This document shows, piece by piece, positions 1-11,245 of a stretch of 43,728 nucleotides of DNA. Position 1 is the stretch's first letter. Each line of letters starts with the position of its first letter. Origin of the DNA: Welwitschia mirabilis (taxonomy: Eukaryota; Gnetophyta; Gnetopsida; Welwitschiales); contig JBOZIK010000001.1 in NCBI GenBank assembly GCA_051453625.1, forward strand, positions 55,519,076 through 55,562,803. Direction: 5' to 3'. Under the pieces are notes generated by a model. The model was not told where the DNA came from and searched no databases. It worked only from the letters and a program-made list of their open reading frames with translations. Made by a program: the position numbers and the translations under genes.

Positions 1-30
1 ATTGGATCATTATGTCTTAATAATCTCAAC

Positions 31-246
31 TTGCAACATCTATTAAATTCCAAAAAGAGTGTAATGATTAGAAGCTTTAACAATCATGAAGATAAATCTA
101 AAAGAATAGTTACCTTACTAGGTAATGTAACTCGAAAGATTAAAGACACAAAATTTTACATAATTGACAATATTATGGCATTCAGCTTGCTACTAGATTA
201 TTCTTGGATTATGGACATGAGGGCAATTATATCATTACCCCATTAA
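31..246 (+). pseudogene. Ty3/gypsy protease-like segment (decayed)
   Basis: The 71-codon frame reads like the retropepsin-like part of a plant gypsy polyprotein. The stretch TLLGNVTRKIKDTKFYIID followed by LLLDYSWI matches the family pattern in which a strand, a FxVxD-like strand and LLGRPWI occur in that order. In the usual motif LLGRPW is followed by a histidine or methionine, and here LLDYSWI MDM is seen. The piece sits about 0.8 kb upstream of the reverse transcriptase of the same element and in the same orientation, as expected for a gag-protease-RT order. It is not functional: both ends run into stops and the catalytic aspartate region is not visible. The element enters the window from the left, so gag is outside. 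The call rests on motif resemblance and position. Confidence 0.55.
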
Positions 247-1030
247 AAACTAAAATTTATTAGATTAATGATCTTAGTACCACTAGTAAAAAATCACATA
301 GTGGCAAATATCAAAGCACCATCTCAATTTTCTTCCTCATCACTACCTCAAATACCAGAAAAATAAATCATTCCATTTTTACACTTTGAACATGATCTTG
401 TGAATCCTCATAATATGAAGGTCTTGCAAATTTCTGACACGTAACTCTTGAATTTAAGATGGACTTCATTCCTTCCCAATGATTTTTCCATTAATCCATA
501 ATCATTTTCTTGCATTCTAAATTCTCAATAAAAAACAATAATAAAAAGACAAAAATTGCATTTTGAACACTTTATGTTTTGTTTTCAACTCTTTTTGTTA
601 TAAACATTTCCTTTTGATTTAAGATCTAAACCATTAATTCTTATCATAATGTTTGTCTACATAGGATACCATGATGAAAAGTCAATTGAACTTATTCTTA
701 CATGTCATCTTAGTTGATCAACTTATCAAAAGGTATGCTAGTTTTAACCTTCTAAATTTTAACTATAGCAAACCTTTAGAAAAATCATATGTTTGCTTGA
801 ATGAATAACAAACAACTAAAAACATTGAATCTTATGAAAAAATGAAATCCCAAAACATGAAGTCATCTTTGGCAAAATGACAAAATGTTGAAACTTATGA
901 TTTTCAAGTAGATCTCGATGATCTAGAAAAATCACTTAAAATCCATCAACATTTACAATAACAAGTTAAATTAGAACTAGGAACTATGTTATCAACCAAC
1001 AAAGACATTTTTGCTTGGCATTAAAAATAT

Positions 1031-2030
1031 ATGTCAGGCATCAATAAAACAATTGTCATGCAAAACATCATTTTGAAATCAAATTTAACCCTAGTAAAAT
1101 GTAAGATTATAAAACTTAATTCTTGTCTTACATTGGTAGTCAAACGAAACTTGGAATGCCTTTTAAATACTAGTTTCATTAGACCAGTAGATTATTTAGA
1201 CTGGTTGCTGAACATGGTAGTTATTCTAAAGAAGAATAACCAAATTAGGATTTGTATTAATTACCATGATTTTAACAAGGTAATCCTAAAAGAAAATTAC
1301 CCTTTACTGAATATTGACATCCTAGTTGAAAACATGACTGATTATAACCTTTTATCATTTATGGATAGTTACTTAAGTTATAACTAAGTATTTATCAACC
1401 CTGATGACCAACATAAGATAACCTTTATAACATCCTAGGGTTTATTCTATTATGTCGTGATACTTTTTTGACTAAATAATGCAAATGCAACATACGAGTA
1501 AGCAGTGACATACATATTCCACAACATGATACACCACAATGTAGAAGATTATGTTGACGATGTCATGGTTATATAAAAAGCAATAGATAACCATCCAAAT
1601 GATTTGAAGCAACTTTTCAAACAAGCAAGATGATATAATCTATAACTTAACCCAAAGAAATGTGTTTTTGATGTACATTCAAGGAAAGTTTTAATTTTTC
1701 TGGTTTCGAAATGAGGTACTAAAATTGATCTAGAAAAGATCAAAAAAATCACTAAAATGTCATCATCATACAACTTGAAAAAATTACATAGTCTCCTATG
1801 TAGACTACAAGTAATACATAGATTCATTTCAACTTTGATGGATTGACATGAGCCATTTATGTATTCACTCAAGAAAGATAAACAATTTGAATGGGATGAA
1901 AATTGTCAAAGATATTTTGATAAAATTAAGGAATATTTGATGTTTACTCCTATTCTAAGTCCACCCCAACTTGATCACTCATTTTACCTTTACTTAGCAT
2001 ACACACTATTATTAATCAGTTTAATAATCT
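1031..2030 (+). pseudogene. Ty3/gypsy reverse transcriptase (decayed)
   Basis: Reverse transcriptase of a gypsy-type LTR retrotransposon, which would copy element RNA into DNA in cytoplasmic particles. Visible blocks in order are SFIRPVDYLDWLLNMVVILK, then RICINYHDFNKVILKENYPL with the Pro-Leu of the fingers, then LLSFMDSYLSYN, which matches the LLSFMDAYSGYNQI block carrying the first catalytic Asp. The YVDD box is at 1550-1561 (context VEDYVDDVMVI). The RT-RNase H connection follows at about 1860-1960 (FEWDENCQRYFDKIKEYL). The first block is open from 1031 to 1387; beyond it there are several in-frame stops and at least one frame change, so this is a dead copy. The SFMD and YVDD catalytic motifs are nevertheless both preserved. 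Confidence 0.85.
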
Positions 2031-2039
2031 TTTAACATA

Positions 2040-2335
2040 ATAAACTACATTGAGATCATCCAATTTAGTACATTAGCAGGACATTACATCAATATGAGAA
2101 AACTTACACTGAAGTAGAAAAGGCATGTTTGAGTTTAGTTTTTTCTTTACAAAATTTTTGCTACGACATGATCATAAATAAAATAATTATGATCAATAAT
2201 CAAAATTTACTTAATAATTTACTTGAATATTATATTGGTAGCACTTGATTAATGAAGTGGACATCAATCCTTGCTGAATTTAATTTAGAATTTCAATGCC
2301 AAAAGTTAGTCAAAGGTAAATGCCAAAAGTGAAAC
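2040..2335 (+). pseudogene. Ty3/gypsy RNase H domain (decayed)
   Basis: Directly downstream of the reverse transcriptase, in the same direction. The sequence YEKTYTEVEKACLSLVFSL matches the gypsy RNase H helix that reads YSPIEKTCLALIFAVQKLRHY in typical members, and LMKWTSILAEFNLEFQCQK matches RLAKWAILLSQFDIVFVPQK. Stops interrupt it at several points. In the live element this domain removes RNA from the RNA-DNA hybrid. Identification is by block order and motif similarity. Confidence 0.75.
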
Positions 2336-2394
2336 CTCAGGTGAGTCTAAGTAATCCTTGATGAGAAAATTCACTTCATTAAAATCAAAAAGAA

Positions 2395-2770
2395 CTATGA
2401 TACACTAAAATTTTTAGATGGTACATTAAATAGAAATGTTGGTTTTGTAGGAGTAGTCTTATTCCTAAGCTACAAGATGAGTTTATCATTTTTCTTTACT
2501 TTGAATTTTCTTATATGAATAATATAGCTAAGTACAAAGCATTATCAAGGGAAATAAGCCTAGTAATTCAAAATGTTTTCAAGAGGTTATGAATTTTTAG
2601 TTATTCACAATTAGTAGTAAACTAAGTACTAGGTAAGTATAAAGCAAAATTAAGAACTTTAGATTTCCACCTCATGAGGGTTAAAGAGTTTCTTTCTATC
2701 TTTAATCACTATGAATCCTTCCTATTCCTAGAAATAAAAATCAATTCACTAATTACCTTGCGAACTTTAC
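2395..2770 (+). pseudogene. second, archaeal-type RNase H of a Tat-lineage gypsy
   Basis: After the first RNase H a second RNase H-like module is readable. It has LKFLDGTLNRNVGFVGVVLF, which matches the W-FDGA-N-GAGVVL start of the archaeal-type RNase H. Then come NNIAKYKAL (family: TNNVAEYEAL), YSQLVVN (family: GDSQLVVNQ) and KYKAKLRTLDFHLMRVKEFL (family: EYEAKKPELKPYLDRVKELL). The catalytic DGA, E and D positions appear as DGT, AKY and YSQ, so at least two key acidic residues are gone. A second RNase H between RT-RNase H and integrase is a hallmark of the Tat lineage (Ogre/Retand type). Frames change inside the segment, so it is not expressed as protein. Confidence 0.7.
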
Positions 2771-2935
2771 TCAAACTTGTTTCAAAGATCCATCATTTAA
2801 AGATTATGTTACATGTACTGATGTAAATCAAAATTTTCTTGACGAACACCAATAGTAGGTCATTTAGAATTATCACAAGATGAGGTGAATCAATTGGTAA
2901 AAAATCCTAAACTAAATGATGGATGATATGACATA

Positions 2936-3319
2936 TTGATCAATTACCTAACTGATCAAAATTTACCAAAAAATCTCACATCTATGCAAAGAAAAAATTT
3001 TCATGATCAAGCTACATGTTTTACCATAATCCAAAGCCAACTATATAAGAAGTCAAATAACAGTGTCTTATTGAGATGCCTAAAATTGAATGAAGCTCCC
3101 TATATCTTGAAAGAAACACATGCTAGTTTATGTAATCCTCACCAGGGGATGAAATCACTATTAATACATGTCTTAAGATTCAGTTGCTTCTACAAAACCT
3201 ACACTTGTCCATTTTATGAATTTACTATTTTTTGTAATCTCATGATAAAATGTGCATTAATACATATCTATTCATTATTCATATATGGTAGCATGGTTTT
3301 TTATACATATGTCATGTAG
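2936..3319 (+). pseudogene. Ty3/gypsy integrase N-terminal zinc-binding region (decayed)
   Basis: A 127-codon open frame. Residues CFTIIQSQLYKKSNNSVLLR are followed by LRCLKLNEAPYILKETHAS and CNPHQGMKSLL, which match the gypsy integrase start (LYKR--GPLLRCL--EA--IL-EVHEG-CG-H-GG--LA-K-LR-GYYWP). The first HxxxxH pair is seen as H(AS LCNP)H. The later CxxC pair is degraded: only FCNLMIKC is readable. The catalytic DDE core would follow but is lost in AT-rich sequence and the N gap from 3503. Position after RT and RNase H is the normal pol order for Ty3/gypsy. Confidence 0.7.
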
Positions 3320-3502
3320 ATTTTATTCTTGGTTTGTTTGTTTAAGTTTTACAGATTATGGTTGAGCACATTCATTAGATCATAGAAGAAATACATGGTA
3401 CTAATATTCATGCACAGTGTAGAAAAGGCCAAGTGGTAGTTCCATATGTTAGGAGTTGCTTCATTCTCTATTACCGTAATACTTCTATGATTGATATTTC
3501 AC

Positions 3503-3984
3503 NNNNNNNNNNNNNNNNNNNNNNNNNNNNNNNNNNNNNNNNNNNNNNNNNNNNNNNNNNNNNNNNNNNNNNNNNNNNNNNNNNNNNNNNNNNNNNNNNN
3601 NNNNNNNNNNNNNNNNNNNNNNNNNNNNNNNNNNNNNNNNNNNNNNNNNNNNNNNNNNNNNNNNNNNNNNNNNNNNNNNNNNNNNNNNNNNNNNNNNNNN
3701 NNNNNNNNNNNNNNNNNNNNNNNNNNNNNNNNNNNNNNNNNNNNNNNNNNNNNNNNNNNNNNNNNNNNNNNNNNNNNNNNNNNNNNNNNNNNNNNNNNNN
3801 NNNNNNNNNNNNNNNNNNNNNNNNNNNNNNNNNNNNNNNNNNNNNNNNNNNNNNNNNNNNNNNNNNNNNNNNNNNNNNNNNNNNNNNNNNNNNNNNNNNN
3901 NNNNNNNNNNNNNNNNNNNNNNNNNNNNNNNNNNNNNNNNNNNNNNNNNNNNNNNNNNNNNNNNNNNNNNNNNNNNNNNNNNNN
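3503..3984. other. assembly gap (482 N)
   Basis: Run of N. The flanks (decayed gypsy pol on the left, AT-rich DNA on the right) show no shared sequence. Confidence 0.99.
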
Positions 3985-4602
3985 AAACCATTTACCTTTT
4001 GTTATAGCTTACACCTTTGCAAAAACCCTTTTATGCTACCTTCTCATACAACACATCTATCCTTCTACTTAATAATAGCATACTTCACCTCATCCATTTC
4101 ACATTTAATAACTCATCATTTAGTCTTCAAAATTTATTTGCAATTTTCATTTCTTCATGATTTAATTCTCCTTAACCTTGTTATTAATATTCATCTTGAA
4201 TTCATTTATTTTATCCCATTGCACAATTCTTAGGTACATATTTATAACAAGTTAACACTTAAGTGGCCAAGTCTTTATTTTATAGAGAAGTGCATTTTGA
4301 ATGATTTTGTTAAGATTCTTAATTTAGATACTAAGAAAAACTTAGTGTTGATAGTTGAGATTACATTAATAATTATTATCATACTCTTGGCATGATAGAA
4401 ACAATTGAATAGGAAGATCCTTTTGATCAAGAGATGACCTTGTCCTTCATCTTTATCTAAATGACTCCTTGGGAAGTTTTCTTGATTAAAGTCATTTCTT
4501 TACTTTATTGCCTCTTTGCTCAGTCTTGTGTTAAACTGTATTTGAGTTTTTTGTGAAAGTTGCTTTCCTACTTGGGGATATTTGTAGTGATAGGATTGGA
4601 TT

Positions 4603-5306
4603 TTACCCAATCTGAAGACATTCTTGTGTCACACCCAATGTCTCATGTTCTTTTTTCCTAGTATTAATCATATTAAATCTGATGCTTGTCTTCAACAGTG
4701 AATCTTATAATTTATTATTTTTAATGTTAATTAATATTATCAAAAAAGAAAATACAAATCAATTAGTAAAGTATCATACTGCGGAAAAAAGATCATGATG
4801 TTTTACTACAAGCACATCAGGATCAATATTCCCAAGAGGGGCCTTTGGCAATGCGATATGGTAGCTATGAAAACTCCACTAGGTTGTTAATCGATTATGA
4901 TCTANNNNNNNNNNNNNNNNNNNNNNNNNNNNNNNNNNNNNNNNNNNNNNNNNNNNNNNNNNNNNNNNNNNNNNNNNNNNNNNNNNNNNNNNNNNNNNNN
5001 NNNNTTACCCAATCTGAAGACATTCCTGTGTCACATCTAATGTCTCATGTTCCTTTTTCCTCGTATTAATCATGTCAAATCTGATGCTTGTCTTCAACAG
5101 TGAATCTTGTAATTTATTATTTTAATATTAATTAATGTTATCAAAAAAAGAAAATACAAATCAATTAGTAAAGTATCATACGGTGGAAAAAAATATCATG
5201 ATGTTCTACTACAAGCACATCAGGATCAATATTCCCAAGAGGGGCCTTTGGCAGTGCGATATAGTAGCTATGAGAACTCCACTAGGGTGTCAATCGATTA
5301 TGATCT
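4603..5306. repeat. duplicated flank around a 100-N gap
   Basis: Bases 4603-4903 and 5005-5306 are near-identical direct copies with a few substitutions and a one-base indel. The second copy begins at the first base after the gap (gap 4905-5004) and the first stops at its last base. This is the signature of two overlapping contig ends, perhaps two haplotypes, placed side by side. Confidence 0.85.
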
Positions 5307-5932
5307 GGCTTTAGCTTACAAATCCCTATTTTCTTGGTAGTAGTTGCACTCCCCTCATTATGATGGATGGTTTTTTTAAAAAATTCCATTGATTTGGCTT
5401 TCCATGACTCTGAAGATATCACTTCACAACTATTTAAAATATATTGGTTATTAGATGATGAGTTAGTAATGTGTCATTTGCTATTACAGCTGATGATCAG
5501 ATTGAGTTATAGTCCTGATATTATACTGATACTTTACAGAATGATCATAGACATTATCATAATCACTATTTTAATCACATGATACTCTGTGTTGTTAGGC
5601 ATTGAACTGCATGTTAATGACACCGAATAACTTTATGATTCATACCATTAGGCATTTCTAAGTTAATATTTAGAGGCATTAAAATCAACCTCCTTCATGC
5701 CATTGTTAGTCCATTCTCACCTAGTCTTTCTTTAATATTCAAGACTAATTACCTCAAAGTTGTTCCCTGCATTTATTCATAAATTTATTTGAGACTATAT
5801 TTTAGTTAATTTGTTATCTCTTACTACACAAACCTCTTTTATTATCGACATCTCCTTTGTTACAACCTTTTCACTCATTTTATCTCTCATTTCACTGCTT
5901 TCTATTTGCCACATAGTCCTTGTTCTTACTTT

Positions 5933-7459
5933 TAGCTTAGTCAATCAAATAAATCCTTTTGACATCTCTCATATTATCTCATTTATAACCTTTCATTGTA
6001 CATATTTAAATCTCATTTGTGTTGCATTTTCATTATTTACTCAAGTCGTTCTTCATCATCTCTAATCTTCATCACCATTCTTTAAAAAAAAAAAAAAAAA
6101 ACAATATTCTAGAACATGCAAAAATCCACAAAGGTATATGCCTATCTCAATTTCATATTCTGATATGTGGTTCACCTTTTACCTCATGTTAAAAAGGGGG
6201 CAACTGTAGAAGAGGATTCTGTGATTGAAACGAAAAAGGATAATTTTATTCATTATTATAAAACACACTTTATAGATGATTCCCAGTCTCCATCCACCTC
6301 CTTGGCATCCATATGTGTTGTTTGTCAATTCATGGGTAATTATCAACATGATGTGCATCCCTCTCTATGTTACATTTCTACCACCAATACTGTATTGTCT
6401 TCAAATTCTATCAAAATGTATTTATCATCTCATAGCCCAATAATCATGTTACTTTTTCATCGTTTTTATTATATTTTATTTTATTTTATTACTATTTCTT
6501 TTACATCCTCTTTTACAATTTTTAAATATAATCACTCCATGTTATAATGAGGTGAGTGAAGGGCAATTGCCCAAATGGCATTTTATAATACTAAATTTTT
6601 TCCCCTTTATTTTATCTAATTGTTGAAACGGCAATTATAAGTANNNNNNNNNNNNNNNNNNNNNNNNNNNNNNNNNNNNNNNNNNNNNNNNNNNNNNNNN
6701 NNNNNNNNNNNNNNNNNNNNNNNNNNNNNNNNNNNNNNNNNNNTTCTTACTTTTAGCTTAGTCAATCAAATAAATCCTTTTGACATCTCTGATATTATCT
6801 CATTTATAACCTTTCATTGTACATTTTTAAATCTCATTTGTGTTGCATTTTCATTATTTGCTCAAGTCATTCTTCATCGTCTCTAATCTTCATCATCATT
6901 ATTTAAAAAAAAAAAAAACAATATTCTAGAACATGCAAAAATCCACAAAGCTATATGCCTATCTTGATTTCATATTTTGATATGTGGTTTACCTCTTACC
7001 TCATGTTAAAAAGGGGGCAACTGTAGAAGAGGATTCTGTGATTGGAACGAAAAAGGATAATTTTATTCATTATTATAAAACACACTTTACGGATGATTCC
7101 CAGCCGCCATCCACCTCCTTGGCATCCATATGTGTTGTTTGTCAATTCTTGGGTAATTGTCAACATGACGTGCATCCCTCTCTATGTTACATTTCCACCA
7201 CCAATATTGTATTGTCTTCAAATTCTATCAAACTGTATTTATCATCTCATAGCCCACTAATCATGTTACTTTTTCATCGTTTTTATTATATTTTATTATA
7301 TTTTATTATTATTTCTTTTACATCCCTCTTTTACAATTTTAAATATCATCACTCCATGTTATAATGAGGTGAGTGAGGGGCAATTGCCCAAATGGCATTT
7401 TATAATACTAAATTTTCCCCCTTTATTTTATCTAATTGTTGAAACGGCAATTATAAGTA
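5933..7459. repeat. duplicated flank (711/716 bp) around a 100-N gap
   Basis: Bases 5933-6643 recur as 6744-7459 with scattered substitutions and small indels. The gap at 6644-6743 separates them exactly. Both copies contain the polypurine tract and the start of the LTR, so the duplicate starts well inside the element and is not simply a pair of LTRs. Most likely the genome has one copy and the assembly shows both alleles. Confidence 0.85.
7008..7021 (+). promoter_or_regulatory. polypurine tract of the gypsy element
   Basis: The run AAAAAGGGGGCAAC lies directly before TGTAGAAGAG. A purine tract followed by TG is the plus-strand priming site and 3' LTR start in LTR retrotransposons. The same tract is present in the duplicated left flank, with its TG at 6205. 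Confidence 0.6.
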
Positions 7460-8790
7460 TGCATAGAAGGGAATGAAGTCATTACAATGCTGATCAGTGT
7501 GGGAGAAGCCATCTGCAAGGATGGATCTCAATTGGAACAGAGAGAGAACCAATGTCTATTCTCATTGTTCATTAAATTGATTTTGTTGATAGTTAATAAA
7601 TGCAAAGCTGCTTTGAGAAATTTTTGTATTAATTTCCATCTACCAATTTTTCAATTGGGGAGAGGAATGACTACATCATTGGACTACGAGGGGAAGAATA
7701 GGGAAAAAAATCTAAACATTATCTTTTTTACAACCACCAAAGGTTTCTGTAATATTCACGCCGTGTGTTTAGGATGAGGCTTTGAGTTGGCGTCTTGCCT
7801 AGCGTATTCTGTGTATGCTAAAGTTGACATCAACTCGTCACACCGAAGGTGAGGAAAAGAGTGGACGTGAGGAGGACGCATTGTATTTGGTGCTCTTAAA
7901 GACATTGACAATTATGATGTCTTCATCACAGATGGTGATGATCGGTCCAGAAACACGCCATTCCCAGGAACTGTTTCTTGAGTTTTGCAGAGCCTTGTGA
8001 TATTCGTTTCTATGAGCTACGCAAACAAGAACTTCAGAATCGAAGGAGAATGAAATTAGATAAACTAAGCTTTAATTCCACATAGCAATGAAAAGGAGGA
8101 AGGCATTGCAGAAGAATGCGACCCGAAAAAGAGGAACGGACACAGAGGGAAAAACTGTGCTTTTAAAAGAATGGAAACACAAATTAGAGGAGAGACAATG
8201 TAAGAGGCGATCATGAGCAACGAAAACACAAAGGACAACACAGCGAAGAAGCTAGATGCATTAGATCAGAAGAAGGCATCAAAGCAGCGGCATTACAGAT
8301 GAACATCAGGAAGAAATCAAAGAGGAGGCTTAGCTAGACACCAGAAAGGAGCGCCAGTGGAAACAAAACACAGAACAAACAGGAGAGACATGAGAGAGAG
8401 AGAGATTGAGTTTCGGCAGAAAGTGGGAGAGGCACATTGGCAACGCGATCTCTGCACTTTCATTCCGGTGGTTTGAGAAGAACTATGGCAAGGACTCATC
8501 ATTCTTTTGTGTTCATAGTGATTCAATTCTTTCAATTCTCAAAGTGATTCCTTCCCTTGAAAAGTATTTTGAGAAACTATATTTCTCATCATCTATTATT
8601 GTCAAATACAGATTGTTTTTCTTAATAACGTGGTTATAATTTCAAAAAACATTCTGCATACCTTCTTTAGGTTTTTTATTCAATAAATCTTTTCTGCTCT
8701 TTTATTCTCTACTTATATGTAGACATATGTTTCTGTGAATTTGTGTGAAAATTCGTTTACTGCTATAGTTTTGCCAAGCTACGACAATCA
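7022..8790 (+). mobile_element. probable 3' LTR of the gypsy element
   Basis: Starts with TGTAG immediately after the polypurine tract. A candidate end is the CA at 8786 or 8790 in CTACGACAATCA; TGTAG and CTACGACA form an imperfect terminal inverted pair. That gives about 1.77 kb, a normal size for Tat-type LTRs. The interval includes a GA-rich purine block (about 8080-8410) and an AATAAA at about 8682. No 5' LTR lies in the window for comparison, so the right edge is tentative. The short open frames inside (7487-7777, 7815-8000, 8406-8639) have no recognisable product. Confidence 0.45.
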
Positions 8791-9267
8791 CCTTTAGATT
8801 CTATACACCTTTGAATTCTACAATGGTTATATTTTTATTTTTTCTTTTTTATAGTTTAATTATTATTAAATTAGAAATAAAAATAAAATATTTATAACCT
8901 TTTTTATTATTATAAAAATGTGTGAATAAGTATTATATATATTTCTTTTTTTTGTTTTTTTGTCCTAAAGACTTTATATTATAAACTATAGCCATTTCAC
9001 ATATGTGTCTTCTCAAAATATAATATTAATTCATTGTCCTTTTTGAGGTGAATATGTATCTTTTAATATTACTTTAGAGCTCAAATATTTCAAGTCTTTT
9101 TAAAACATCTTTGCATAATAATTTTCCCTTTTCTTTTTTTAAATTTTATTGTGTCTTTTATTTTAATGATGTTTCTTTTAAGGAAATTTTTTAAGGTTTA
9201 GGAAGTTTATGAAATTTTCAACATCATTTGATAACCCAAAATCATAATCAACATAATGTTATGAGAA
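8791..9267. other. AT-rich DNA, nothing recognised
   Basis: Very T- and A-rich. No coding, RNA or element signature that I can defend. Confidence 0.5.
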
Positions 9268-9436
9268 AAATTTCATAATAGTTTTGGTGCTAGAGCAAGG
9301 GCCATACTCAAACACCATACAATAAAATTAAAAATTAATTTGACATTGCGAAATTTTGTCATAACAGTTTGATGCTAGAAGGAGGGCATTAAACAAAACA
9401 CAACACAATAAAATTAATGATCAATTTGACGTTGTG
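9268..9436 (+). repeat. diverged tandem duplication (83/86-bp units) with leader-like motif
   Basis: Unit A is 9268-9350 and unit B 9351-9436; a third start (AAATTTAGTC) follows. Each unit begins AAATTT, carries GTTTTGGTGCTAGAGCAAGG or GTTTGATGCTAGAAGGAGGG, then CAATAAAATTAA, then AATTTGACRTTG. The TTTGGYGCTAGAAGGAGGG core resembles leader sequence next to the primer-binding site of some Tat-type gypsy elements, but that comparison is from memory. Confidence 0.6.
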
Positions 9437-10446
9437 AAATTTAGTCTAAGACTCTAATCCATGAAAGTGAGGTAAGAGTTGGATGGTTGAGGCTTAAATT
9501 CTAACCTCTGATTAATGGATGACAGCACTATGCAAAAGGGTATTCCTAGGGTTAGAGGTTGGAGGTAATCATGTAGGGCTTGCCTAGGTTGGTTAGCAGC
9601 AGCAGTGACAGCAGCTCATGGTTTGGCTGCTTCTGAGGCAAAATACTAAGTTATTAATTTATTAAGCATTTCTTGGTTAGACGAAGCTCCATTTAAGGGA
9701 TCTTAAAGGTTGAATGGGTCATGTGGGTTTTGCTATAGTTGTTGTAATGAGGCAGTTTGTTAATTGTTTTAGTTGTTTTGGTTATTTTAAGAGAATGAGA
9801 TTTGGTCTCTCTGGGGGCCTCGTGAGCTTAGTTTCTAATTTCTTGCATTCTTTCATGATCTATGTAGGGATCCATTTTATCACGAGTCTAGATCATGTAA
9901 GAACAAGTTTAGAAGATTTCAAGAAGGTTTTTAACTATTTTTAAGTTGGATTTTACATAGCCTACAAGTTGGTTAGGTTTCAGGGATTGCATAGAAGGTT
10001 GTATTAAAAACTGAGAAAGTTTTGGACCAAAAAGAAGGTGGCACCAATGAGGGAAGGCAATAACACTAGTCAAATTACGAGTTACAAATTGAATTTTTGT
10101 ACATAGTTTTATTGATCTTGTGTAGAATTATTATAGTAATAGGGTCATAGTGAATTAGAACCAAAACGAAAAATGTCAATAAAATTGAACCCAATGTTGT
10201 CGAAATCATGAGAAAATTTTTGAGAGAATTTTAATGTTTTATGCACACAACAAAAGCATAGAAATAAAAATAGAACAATGTAGAAAAATGTAGCAAGAAA
10301 GAAAAGCACGCACTATATCATAAAGTTTGATTAAAAGTTTTTAAGGTTTTTAAATTTTTTAAAACTCTAAAAGCAACTTGCAAATAAACGTTAGACCTAC
10401 ACAAAACAAGTTAAAAAATAATCAAAAATATACTTCAAAATAAGTT
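9437..10446. other. unassigned DNA
   Basis: Holds a 76-codon open frame at 9714-9944 (+) with no recognisable domain and several short G/T-rich stretches. I see no splice-linked or conserved coding signal. Confidence 0.4.
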
Positions 10447-10640
10447 GGACTAGTTTAGGTAATACTAGAAGGACTAGTACCAACCACTAGAAAGAAAAGA
10501 AAAGAAACACACAAAATAAAACAAAAAGGACTAGTTTGGGTATCGCTTAAAAAAGAACTAGTACCCACTACTGGAGAAATAAAAATTATGTATAAAAATT
10601 GTAAAAAGAAAAACTAGTGCTCTTATGAGCTGCTACCATG
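10447..10640 (+). repeat. three diverged tandem units of about 81-83 bp with ACTAGT
   Basis: ACTAGT recurs at 10449, 10530 and 10613. Units 1 and 2 share GGACTAGTTTRGGTA, then a second ACTAGTACC about 30 bases later, then an A-rich tail. Unit 3 is truncated after ACTAGTGCTC. Spacing of 81 and 83 bp indicates an old local tandem array. Confidence 0.6.
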
Positions 10641-11245
10641 TCATTATCCTCGGTAACGGTGTCAAAATCTGATTAGTGTAGTACGATGACCAAATTTAAA
10701 GCTAAGTCTACACTTAGCTATTCTTCTTCCTTAGCGCCAACATGGTTTTAGGTTTAGAATTCTACTAACTAAACTGTAATGCAAGTTACAAATTTTAAGA
10801 AAATGAAAAGAGAAAGAGATGATTTTTAGATTTGGGTTTGAACTTCATCTTGAGAAAAAAGGAAAGCACACGAGCTCTGAGGCATCACCGATTCATCTTA
10901 TTAATCCTTCACTTTAATGTTGTTCAATTGCCTTCCTATAAAATTATTAAAATCATCAAGTGCTTTTGGTCCAAGTCATGGGGCATAATCTCATACATCA
11001 TATGATAAATGGTAAATCCAATTAACACTTTAGTCTTAAAGTAACAACAGAAAGTAAGAACCCCTAAAGTACTCAAGATCTATGAAATTAAAAAACTTAG
11101 ACTAAGTGATTAAAAGGAATTCACACAACTAAAAATAAAGTTAATGATTAAAGTGGTTACTTAATAATTCCAATTATAATATTACTCATGAATTGAAATC
11201 AAAGGAAAACAACTTTTGAATTACAAAAAAAAAAAAAAAAAATAG
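10641..11245. other. unassigned AT-rich DNA
   Basis: No recognisable feature; ends in an A-run (11224-11242) directly before an N gap. Confidence 0.4.

Larger units (their letters stand above)
3320..6189 (+). mobile_element. 3' internal part of the gypsy element, no readable coding
   Basis: Between the integrase remnant and the polypurine tract I see no recognisable domain. The stretch holds a 482-N gap (3503-3984) and a 100-N gap (4905-5004). The 301 bases before the second gap (4603-4903) recur just after it (5005-5306), so its true length is probably shorter than shown. T-rich open frames such as 5811-6065 translate into Leu/Ile/Phe/Ser-rich strings and are best explained by base composition. 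Assignment to the gypsy element is from position only. Confidence 0.5.

Noticed and set aside
3433-4233. Long open frames across N runs (3433-4233, 11199-11987, 18335-18637, 39498-40199, 40770-41796)
   Set aside because: They are open only because N codons cannot be stops; the real sequence at their ends is short and, except for the copia parts annotated separately, not coding.
5811-6065. 84-codon hydrophobic frame resembling a membrane protein
   Set aside because: T-rich DNA naturally translates to Leu/Ile/Phe/Ser. It has no conserved motif and lies in gypsy 3' internal sequence.
5933-7459. The 0.7-kb duplication as a pair of LTRs
   Set aside because: The repeat starts well inside the element before the polypurine tract and ends at the gap edges, so contig overlap explains it better.
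8317-8639. Two overlapping frames in the GA-rich part of the LTR
   Set aside because: Opposite strands of the same low-complexity stretch, with no homology.
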